Source: an uncultured Pseudomonadales bacterium (GTDB lineage Bacteria > Pseudomonadota > Gammaproteobacteria > Pseudomonadales > IMCC2047). Taken from it: 5,770 nt of DNA. A model generated the notes under the pieces. That model was not told where the DNA came from. It saw only the letters and a list, made by a program, of their open reading frames with translations, and did no database searches. This document shows, one piece after another, positions 1-4,344 of the stretch. The stretch is from contig CAMYKE010000263.1 of NCBI GenBank assembly GCA_947258895.1, positions 1 to 5,770 of the forward strand, read 5' to 3'. Within the stretch, counting starts at the first letter, position 1. Every line of letters begins with the position of its first letter. The translations under genes and the position numbers were made by a program.

Positions 1-411
1 ATCAGGCCATGCGCGATAAACGTGTTCGCGCGGTATCGCTCGCTGTTTTCTTAAATCCCGTAGATTTACGCCAGATTGAATCGCTTGGCTGGTATTTGGC
101 AATCCCGTGCTACTGCGATTTTATCACTTGTATTTACACCCGCTCAGCCTGATATTGCAAGCATTCAGGTTATGCAGAACCGCAAAGGCTGCAATGTTCC
201 AGGAGCCGTCTTTCACTCAATCGTCAGGATTCTTTACACCAATTCGCAGGCGCTATAGCCGAGAACGGCCAGAAGCGGAGGTTGTATTTTTACACTCAGG
301 TCAAGTATCACACTTTGGTCGATCGTAGCGAATTCCTGTAGAGTGGGCACTATACCCCGCAGAATCGCACAACAAGACGATCCTGCCATTCATCTGTGTG
401 TTCGGAGGTCC
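1..411. other. No supportable gene
   Basis: No convincing coding region is seen here. On the + strand a frame is open from the left edge to a stop at 150-152 (49 codons), and on the - strand a frame is open from 120 to the left edge, but neither translation resembles a family I know. Positions 153-411 are AT-rich and interrupted by stops in all frames apart from the methyltransferase frame, which is open from a GTG at 343. I place that gene's start later, at 412. A gene tail crossing the left edge cannot be excluded. Confidence 0.5.
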
Positions 412-1062
412 ATGTCTTCACTACGTGTCTGCTATCAAACCATTGAGTTTGGCAATGTAGATATCCACTTGCGAACCTTGAGGGATCGACAGCAATTTTT
501 AGACGAAGATGGCGAGGCCGAAAGGCTAGGAATATCGTCAGCAAATTGGCCGTTATTCGGGATTATCTGGACATCCGGTGAAGTGCTTGCACACCACATG
601 TTTCAGTACGATATCAGGGGCAAGCGCATATTAGAGATCGGATGTGGGATTGCATTGGCTAGCCTGGTTCTCAATTACCGACAGGCGGATATAACTGCAA
701 CCGATCAACATCCCGAAGCAGAGAGATTCCTGATCGAAAACGTTAATCTCAACCAGGGTAATTCCATACCGTTCGTACGCACTGGTTGGGCAGACACCGA
801 TAGTGGACTGGGAAATTTCGACTTGATCATTGGGAGTGATATCCTCTACGAACAAGGCCATGCGGAACTTGTAGCGGCTTTTGTCCATCAACACGCGAAA
901 CTACATTGTGAAGTCATCATCGTTGACCCAGGCCGTTCTCAACGAACTAAATTTAGAAAACAAATGGAGAGGCATGGCTTTGTTCACAGCCAAGCCCGCC
1001 CCAACACAATTGAGTCCCTAAAAGCTCCGTTTCACGGTTTCATTCTCAAGTACGCGCGCTAG
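412..1062 (+). CDS. Class I SAM-dependent methyltransferase (METTL21/Methyltransf_16-like)
   Basis: This is a 216-residue Rossmann-fold methyltransferase, probably cytoplasmic, that would transfer a methyl group from S-adenosylmethionine to a protein or small molecule; the substrate is unknown. Motif I is ILEIGCGIALAS (about 73-84), followed by the acidic strand-2 end ITATD (94-98). FDLIIGSDILYE (136-147) carries the D..Y signature typical of the METTL21-like or Nnt1-like group. ANWPLFGIIWTSG before motif I is also typical of that group. The third glycine of the usual ExGxGxG is alanine here. The frame is open from a GTG at 343, but I chose ATG 412 because GGAGG (404-408) lies just before it and because bacterial relatives, as I recall them, begin close to the YQTIEFG segment. 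The gap from that ribosome site is short (3 bases). The gene is convergent with the small gene at 1142-1318, and no partner gene is adjacent. Confidence 0.85.
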   Translation: MSSLRVCYQTIEFGNVDIHLRTLRDRQQFLDEDGEAERLGISSANWPLFGIIWTSGEVLAHHMFQYDIRGKRILEIGCGIALASLVLNYRQADITATDQHPEAERFLIENVNLNQGNSIPFVRTGWADTDSGLGNFDLIIGSDILYEQGHAELVAAFVHQHAKLHCEVIIVDPGRSQRTKFRKQMERHGFVHSQARPNTIESLKAPFHGFILKYAR

Positions 1063-1141
1063 CACTGGACGCAGGGGATAGACGATGCAAGTCGAAAGAA
1101 AAATTAAACCGATAACATATGTATGTCAGGCAATCGCTTGT

Positions 1142-1318
1142 CTATTTGTTTGATGTGCCACCAAGCTTTATCTGCCTATTGGGGGACATATTAGGTCTAC
1201 CCGTAACTCCGGCTTTTATGTAATGTATTTTGCCGCCCGCTTTGAGGAAGGCTTCAGTTTTTGTTGCAATTGTTTGTGACGTATCCTTAGCCGCGCCATT
1301 CTTACTTCTGGTCGCCAT
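1142..1318 (-). CDS. Small basic hypothetical protein with FLKAGGKIxxIKAGV motif
   Basis: This encodes a 58-residue, lysine-rich protein without a signal peptide or membrane segment. Its centre reads TEAFLKAGGKIHYIKAGVTG. That resembles the short FLxxGGKIxxI segment found in several small gammaproteobacterial proteins, including the RNA polymerase-binding regulator SutA, but the acidic tail of SutA is absent and I do not claim orthology. The open frame reaches upstream to 1438. I chose the ATG at 1318 because the residues before it look random, a weak GTGGA ribosome site lies 6 bases upstream, and a plausible extended -10 box lies about 35 bases upstream. It is convergent with the methyltransferase, with 79 bases between. 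The function is unknown. It could be a small nucleic-acid-binding or polymerase-binding protein, or a spurious frame, though the motif argues against the latter. Confidence 0.5.
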   Translation of the reverse strand: MATRSKNGAAKDTSQTIATKTEAFLKAGGKIHYIKAGVTGRPNMSPNRQIKLGGTSNK

Positions 1319-1647
1319 CTTGGTTCCACTGATTCGTTTTCGGGCGGTTATTCTATAGCATTTCATGAGTAAAAAGCTGGTAAAGAACCGACAATTTGAC
1401 TTAAATGTCGAAGTTTCGGGCCAGTGCAAAGACTTCAACTTCCGGTTAGGGTCGGGTCCGGTCGTTTTACTCGGGTGGTGATATAGAAGGTCACGGAGGG
1501 ATTATCCTGCAACCAACGCCGCCCGGTTTACCCACTGCCCTTGCCTGACGTACGTTACATCCTATGCTGGCCCTAACTAATATTTAGGGGGAGGTAACTG
1601 GTTAATTTAATCCTGCTGTCACCTTTCTGTTCAAACGAGAATTTCTC
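1319..1647. other. Intergenic stretch with one small inverted repeat
   Basis: No gene is supportable between the 58-residue gene and the cupin, which are both on the - strand. The only structure seen is CCCTAA (1571-1576) facing TTAGGG (1584-1589) across 7 bases. It lies about 60 bases downstream of the cupin stop but has no T-run in the gene direction, so it is at most a weak terminator. I searched by eye for integron attC cores and found none. Confidence 0.4.
1352..1360 (-). promoter_or_regulatory. Possible extended -10 promoter for the 58-residue gene
   Basis: On the - strand TGCTATAGA (1360 down to 1352) matches the extended -10 form TGnTATAAT with one mismatch in the hexamer. The predicted start of transcription near 1345 would give a leader of about 27 bases. 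No good -35 hexamer lies at the usual distance, so this is a weak call. Confidence 0.3.
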
Positions 1648-2115
1648 TCATTTGTCACCGACCCCTTTTTCTTTTTCCGCCCTCTCAATGGGAATTGCAT
1701 CCAGTGGGGCTACGAATCCGATGTAAAGCACACACGGCACGCCTTTATGGCAATAGGCAGAGTGTGGAAGCTTCGCTGGTCCGTACGCATACTCTCCGGT
1801 TTTTATTGTTGCTTTTTCATGATCATCATAGCTAACGTCAAGCGTGCCTGAAACTAATACCATGCGCTCCTGAGACGTATGTAAATGATAGGGTATCTCA
1901 AAATCTCCGGGGACCTTGAAAAATATGTCGAGGTTATTGTTGGCTGGATTACCTTGTAAAATTGCTATTTCACACCCCTTCGGAATAAATTCAGGGCATG
2001 GTCCCCATTGTAATTCCTGATCATTATGTGAAATCACCAGCGCGCGTTCTTCTGCGTGCATGTATCCACACGCAGCCAAAATACACAGGGCGATAACTTT
2101 CGGAAGGCTTTTCAT
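1648..2115 (-). CDS. Secreted cupin-domain protein, probable lipoprotein
   Basis: This encodes 155 residues with a basic start (MKSLPK), a short hydrophobic core and a lipobox LAAC with the cysteine at position 16. That fits export and lipid anchoring, although cleavage by signal peptidase I is an alternative. The mature part is a single cupin barrel. Motif 1 has H77, H79 and E83 followed by G90, and motif 2 keeps H118 in YGPAKLPH, so a complete 3-His/1-Glu metal site is likely. The spacing from G70 to H77 is one residue longer than the classic pattern. Cysteines at 40, 48, 122 and 128 could form disulfides in the periplasm. WGPCPEF and KGCEIAIL are typical of a widespread family of small exported cupins of unknown substrate. 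An AAGGAG ribosome site (2121-2126) lies 5 bases before ATG 2115. The tandem repeats at 2141-2205 occupy the promoter region. Confidence 0.85.
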   Translation of the reverse strand: MKSLPKVIALCILAACGYMHAEERALVISHNDQELQWGPCPEFIPKGCEIAILQGNPANNNLDIFFKVPGDFEIPYHLHTSQERMVLVSGTLDVSYDDHEKATIKTGEYAYGPAKLPHSAYCHKGVPCVLYIGFVAPLDAIPIERAEKEKGVGDK

Positions 2116-2140
2116 CTTATCTCCTTGATTTATTATTGAG

Positions 2141-2205
2141 TGAAATTCAGGGACAGTTTACTTAATTAACGTTTGAAATTCAGGGACAGTTTACCTAATT
2201 AACGT
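2141..2205. repeat. Two tandem copies of a 32-base unit, period 33
   Basis: Copies at 2141-2172 and 2174-2205 differ at one base only (T2162 against C2195). The core is TTCAGGGACAGTTTAC followed by a TAATTAACG tail. Similar GGGACAGTTTAC-TTAATT motifs are, as far as I recall, scattered in gammaproteobacterial genomes near Y1/REP-associated transposases; that link is from memory and no such transposase is in the window. The array ends 15 bases from the cupin ribosome site, so it must overlap or have replaced the cupin promoter. Confidence 0.85.
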
Positions 2206-2377
2206 CGGCTAAGTGTCGAGTCTGATCGCTGAACTCGGGCTGCGCCGCAGCCGGGTTTTTCGTCGCGGCACGGCTAACAAGAGCCAGACTCTCCGGCGAT
2301 GAGTGTCCGAAGTGTAAAGTGGGTCCAAATATGACCCCGAAATCGGTCGCTGCAAATTTTTACCTGGGAGTGCCTGA
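2206..2377. other. Non-coding stretch rich in short inverted repeats
   Basis: No gene is seen. GAGTCTG (2219-2225) faces CAGACTC (2285-2291) around the terminator-like hairpin at 2236-2260. GGGTC (2321-2325) faces GACCC (2333-2337). The octamer GAGTCTGA at 2219 occurs again at 2712. These look like remains of mobile-element ends, but I cannot name the element. Confidence 0.4.
2236..2260 (+). terminator. Terminator-like hairpin with T-run, no obvious gene
   Basis: GGCTG and CAGCC (2238-2252), with the inner bases also complementary, form a compact GC stem. It is followed by a run of five T (2256-2260), as in an intrinsic terminator on the + strand. No + strand gene precedes it within the previous kilobase, so it may be a remnant of lost sequence. 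Confidence 0.4.
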
Positions 2378-2695
2378 GCAACCCCATGCTACTAAGACTT
2401 GCGTCATCACTGCGTTGTCAGTATTGCCAATGGAGGCTTTAATTTTCAGGTTTGTTTTATCCTTTTACAGAACAATTCGACCTTGTCAAATTCGCTTATA
2501 AATATCGGCAATGGTCTTCGCTGGCCCGTCAACATGATTTGTGATAAAGAAGTAATGCTTGCGGGTTTCCGCATCTTGAAAGCCTGCCCGCCTGACGGAT
2601 CTGAACCAATTCAGCTTAAACCCTCTTGTTATTACAGTGTTTGTTCGCACTTCCATTGTGACAACGTCTAGAGGTTTAAGCCGTTTTATTACCTG
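2378..2695 (-). pseudogene. Decayed IS4-family transposase fragment (C-terminal part)
   Basis: The - strand reads VITRGFK, then ETRKHYFFITNHVDGPAKTI and ADIYK, then a stop, and later NLKIK and NAVMTQVLVA. This closely follows IS4-family transposases around the C-terminal catalytic glutamate (Y-2-R-3-E-6-K signature). A TGA at 2488-2486 sits where the family has tryptophan (ERWQ). Reading on in frame requires one extra G (2481-2482) to be ignored, which restores QVELFCKRIKQ. An A then has to be added near 2451-2453 to return to NLKIK. The signature glutamate and lysine survive, but the arginine reads as isoleucine. The N-terminal part, both other catalytic aspartates and the ends of the element are missing. 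It is therefore a dead relic. The best similarity spans about 2378-2627, and the outer limit to 2695 is the open frame only. Confidence 0.85.
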
Positions 2696-2747
2696 CTAAG
2701 TGGGACAGCAGTGAGTCTGACCTTATCAATTTTATGTTCAACTTTTA

Positions 2748-2779
2748 GGGCCTCCCCGGCAGAGCCGGGGGGGTCTCCC
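2748..2779 (-). terminator. GC-rich hairpin downstream of the metallophore gene
   Basis: CCCCGGC (2754-2760) and GCCGGGG (2764-2770) form a perfect 7-base stem with a 3-base loop, and flanking bases extend it with G-T pairs. It begins about 50 bases after the stop of the gene at 2829-3254. No T-run follows on either strand, so termination is an inference from position; a REP-like structural repeat is the alternative. Confidence 0.45.
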
Positions 2780-2828
2780 GCTTATTAACCAACTCAATCA
2801 CTCCGGACCGGTCTGTAACCCGCTCTAC

Positions 2829-3254
2829 TCAGTGTTTGCCTAAATTCAGTTGGGAGTTTATTCTTCCTGCACCCGACTTGCCAGCGCCGCACTTGCCCTC
2901 ACCACATTTACCTTCTCCGGCTTCATGGTCTACGGCCGGTTGATAACCTCCATCCAGTACGATGCCGTAGTCGATTTGACGTTGGAAGCCGAGTTGGAAG
3001 CTGGCAACCGGTTGATAGCCTCCATTCAATGCGACGCCGTGGTTGATTTCACGCTGGAAACCGAGTTCTAAGTTGGCGGCCGGTTGATAGCCCCCATCCC
3101 GTGCGACGCCGTGGTCGACTCGACGATGGAAACCGAGTTGGAGGTCGGCGGCCGCAAAAGGTTTACCCGCAGCAAGCGTGGCGGGGGTAAAGCTGGCGGC
3201 CAGAAATGCTGCACCGATAGCGGCGGAAAGTGTTTTAGATTTGTTCGTAGCCAT
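2829..3254 (-). CDS. hvfA: HvfA-type thioamide/oxazolone RiPP metallophore precursor with tandem repeats
   Basis: This encodes a 141-residue exported precursor. Residues 1-29 are a Sec signal peptide (basic start, AAIGAAFLAA core, cleavage near TLAA). Then comes KPFAAADLQLGF, like the N-P-F start of HvfA mature regions. Three tandem 24-residue repeats follow (38-61, 62-85, 86-109), sharing LGF, R, G and GGYQP. The tail carries EGKCG at 114-118 and 119-123, then AGKSG at 124-128. In the family, the EGKCG cysteines are converted to an oxazolone next to a thioamide by an MNIO enzyme (HvfB/DUF692) with HvfC, giving copper-binding peptides. Those facts are known for relatives; here only the precursor is seen. 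Canonical members are shorter and, as I recall, lack the repeat block. AGGTGAG (3263-3269) lies 8 bases before ATG 3254. A near-consensus sigma-54 promoter precedes it. No hvfB or hvfC follows; a transposase relic does. Confidence 0.85.
   Translation of the reverse strand: MATNKSKTLSAAIGAAFLAASFTPATLAAGKPFAAADLQLGFHRRVDHGVARDGGYQPAANLELGFQREINHGVALNGGYQPVASFQLGFQRQIDYGIVLDGGYQPAVDHEAGEGKCGEGKCGAGKSGAGRINSQLNLGKH
2928..3143 (-). repeat. Three in-frame 72-base coding repeats
   Basis: Units at 3143-3072, 3071-3000 and 2999-2928 encode the three 24-residue repeats of the HvfA-type precursor. Ten positions are identical in all three (L, G, F, R, G and then GGYQP). Units 1 and 2 share 15 of 24 residues, and units 2 and 3 share 13. 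The similarity is visible in the DNA too, with recurring GGTTGATAGCC-like blocks on the + strand, so they arose by duplication, probably of the segment that ends in GGYQPA just before the EGKCG tail. Confidence 0.9.
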
Positions 3255-3359
3255 AGTTGTTTCTCACCTGTTCTCGTTAATAGTCAAAAAGTTAAGGACT
3301 TGCTTATAGCTGAGAGCGTTGGATACTGTTGGCTCCATTGCTCTTGCTTCGCAGTACGC

Positions 3360-3376
3360 TGCAGACTACGTGCCAA
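3360..3376 (-). promoter_or_regulatory. Sigma-54 (-24/-12) promoter of the HvfA-type gene
   Basis: On the - strand TTGGCACG-TAGT-CTGCA runs from 3376 to 3360. It matches the sigma-54 consensus YTGGCACG-N4-TTGCW with one mismatch and has the required GG-N10-GC spacing (GG at 3374-3373, GC at 3362-3361). The predicted start is near 3349, giving a leader of about 95 bases before ATG 3254. No good sigma-70 promoter is seen in the leader. This promoter would need an AAA+ activator; two palindromes lie in enhancer position upstream. Confidence 0.75.
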
Positions 3377-3442
3377 CAGGCTAAAAAAGTTTATTTCTTT
3401 TAAGAACAATAAGTTAAAGGTTATGCCCGCAGCCCCCGGGGT

Positions 3443-3485
3443 GGCGAGAAATCGCTTTTCGCGAATTATAATGGCGAGATTTCGC
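3443..3485. promoter_or_regulatory. Paired palindromes, probable activator binding sites (UAS)
   Basis: GCGAGAAATCGC (3444-3455) and GCGAGATTTCGC (3474-3485) are both GCGA-N4-TCGC dyads, each preceded by GG on the + strand and starting exactly 30 bases apart, close to three helical turns. A further palindrome TTCGCGAA (3458-3465) lies between them. Relative to the predicted sigma-54 start at 3349 they sit at about -95 to -136, the usual range for enhancer sites of sigma-54 activators. Function is inferred from geometry. Confidence 0.6.
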
Positions 3486-3499
3486 GCTTGTACGACACT

Positions 3500-3531
3500 G
3501 GCCCGGTTGCGGTGGAAGTGGCCGCCGGGCC
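3500..3531. repeat. Imperfect GC-rich hairpin
   Basis: GGCCCGG (3500-3506) pairs with CCGGGCC (3525-3531) around an 18-base loop; an alternative pairing adds GCGG with CCGC inside. No T-run follows on either strand. It lies between the paired palindromes and the MITE-like element, and its role is unclear. Confidence 0.4.
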
Positions 3532-3558
3532 TTCAACACAATGGATCTGCATAACTAG

Positions 3559-3710
3559 ACGCCATATCTCACCGATTTTTGGAATTATCGCCGAGAGATT
3601 GTGCGTTGTACGGGATTTTCCGACGAAGGGGATAGCCGTCGCTATAGCCGCAGGAGAAGTACTGACAAGGCTTCTGGGCATTGGATCGCCGAATCGGTGA
3701 GATATGGCGG
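3559..3710. mobile_element. MITE-like element, 152 bases, flanked by CTAG
   Basis: The ends are a perfect 17-base inverted repeat: CGCCATATCTCACCGAT at 3560-3576 and its complement at 3693-3709, with one mismatched outermost base. Immediately outside both ends is CTAG (3555-3558 and 3711-3714), consistent with a 4-base target duplication of the kind made by some IS5-family elements, although CTAG is a palindrome and could also be part of the ends. No transposase frame is inside. An internal hairpin ATAGC-CGTC-GCTAT lies at 3632-3645. It fits a non-autonomous element moved by a transposase elsewhere in the genome. Confidence 0.7.
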
Positions 3711-3769
3711 CTAGCAAGGCACTGTGCTGGCGACTACAAAAAACGACGGGGCCAATAAAGGGATGTGGT

Positions 3770-4087
3770 TCAGGACACGGCGGCTGCAGCCTGATCGCGA
3801 GTATAAAAGCGTCCGTCGCGCAAGAAACCCGCAATAACCGTATGTTTTACGGCCACCACTGTGCCATCTGGGCCACGTTCCAGTACCAGGTTCGAAGGCA
3901 GGCCATTGAGTAAGTGAAACGGGGCCGGCCTGCCATCGGCATAGCGGGATTGATAAACCCTGCCAGTAGAGACATCGTAAAATGCCGGCAGAAATCGTTG
4001 CGCTCGGTTGCCGGCACTGACGCCACCGGTATTGCCAAAACGCCTGTTTTCCCGAGTAAGATTCGCAACGGTATACGGGATATTCAT
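3770..4087 (-). CDS. Conserved-looking hypothetical protein, 105 residues
   Basis: The product is soluble, basic in its first third and has no signal peptide or membrane segment. The middle reads FLPAFYDVSTGRVYQSRYADG, then HLLNGLP, and the end reads GFLRDGRFYTRDQAAAA. I have an impression of similar unnamed proteins in gammaproteobacteria but cannot assign a family or function. The frame is open upstream to 4129. I chose ATG 4087 because a perfect AGGAGG (4095-4100) sits 7 bases before it, and because the extra residues would fall across the predicted transcription start. A sigma-54 type promoter with start near 4118 gives a 31-base leader, in good agreement. The gene is divergent from the sigma-54 activator at 4345, so it is the likeliest local target of that regulator. 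No clear terminator is seen, only a T6 run about 27 bases after the stop. Confidence 0.8.
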   Translation of the reverse strand: MNIPYTVANLTRENRRFGNTGGVSAGNRAQRFLPAFYDVSTGRVYQSRYADGRPAPFHLLNGLPSNLVLERGPDGTVVAVKHTVIAGFLRDGRFYTRDQAAAAVS

Positions 4088-4128
4088 GGCGATTCCTCCT
4101 GCTGTGTGTTCATTGTCAACTTCGTTCA

Positions 4129-4144
4129 TGCATCGAACGCGCCA
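4129..4144 (-). promoter_or_regulatory. Sigma-54 type promoter of the 105-residue gene
   Basis: On the - strand TGGCGCG-TTCG-ATGCA runs from 4144 to 4129, preceded by T. Spacing is exactly GG-N10-GC (GG 4143-4142, GC 4131-4130). It differs from TGGCACG-N4-TTGCA at two bases. The predicted start near 4118 leaves a short leader holding AGGAGG. The divergent neighbour encodes a sigma-54 activator, which strengthens the call. Confidence 0.6.
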
Positions 4145-4193
4145 ACCTCGATACAGACCTGCATCGCCGCTGCTGCGGGCTGGCCGTGGTCAA

Positions 4194-4255
4194 CCGGGTG
4201 CAATACCCGGCATTGAAAATTCACCAATGGTGAATAATCGAAGCGAATTTTCACC
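4194..4255. promoter_or_regulatory. Dyads between the divergent genes, candidate activator sites
   Basis: Three elements are seen. CCGGGT-N5-ACCCGG lies at 4194-4210. ATTCACC-AAT-GGTGAAT lies at 4219-4235. A further half-site TTCACC lies at 4250-4255, exactly 30 bases from the TTCACC at 4220-4225. Relative to the predicted sigma-54 start at 4118 they lie about 76-137 bases upstream, in the enhancer range. The TTCACC/GGTGAA dyad differs from the GCGA-N4-TCGC sites near the HvfA-type gene. Confidence 0.5.
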
Positions 4256-4344
4256 ACGTATCGAGCCTTGGAACCAATTAACTGGTATTGTTGGCGTTGA
4301 GCAACCGATGCATTCGTCCGGCCCCCGACTTTTTATACGAAGCG

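Noticed and set aside
86..101. TGG-N-GC sequence on the + strand resembling a sigma-54 promoter
   Set aside because: Spacing is right, but the match outside GG and GC is poor and the nearest gene starts 300 bases away.
3..152. Open frame from the left edge on the + strand
   Set aside because: Only 49 codons with no recognisable similarity; a chance frame is as likely as a gene tail.
1063..2340. Integron cassette array (single genes in mixed orientation)
   Set aside because: No attC core pairs or imperfect palindromes of the right form were found between the genes.
2399..2671. 90-codon open frame on the + strand
   Set aside because: The opposite strand carries the clear IS4 transposase similarity; this frame is its shadow.
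3367..3392. ECF-type promoter (AAACTT-N16-CGTA) for the HvfA-type gene
   Set aside because: It overlaps the sigma-54 motif, which matches its consensus much more closely and has enhancer-like sites at the right distance.
3084..3554. 156-codon open frame on the + strand
   Set aside because: It is antisense to the HvfA-type gene and its promoter, and reflects the GC-rich repeats on the other strand.
3738..3743. T-run on the - strand after the 105-residue gene as a terminator
   Set aside because: No stable stem precedes it.
3466..3834. 122-codon open frame on the - strand
   Set aside because: It runs through the MITE-like element and overlaps the end of the better supported 105-residue gene; its translation has no recognisable motif.
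4114..4119. TTGACA on the - strand as a -35 box
   Set aside because: A -10 box at normal spacing would fall on the ribosome site of the 105-residue gene; the sigma-54 motif just upstream fits the geometry better.
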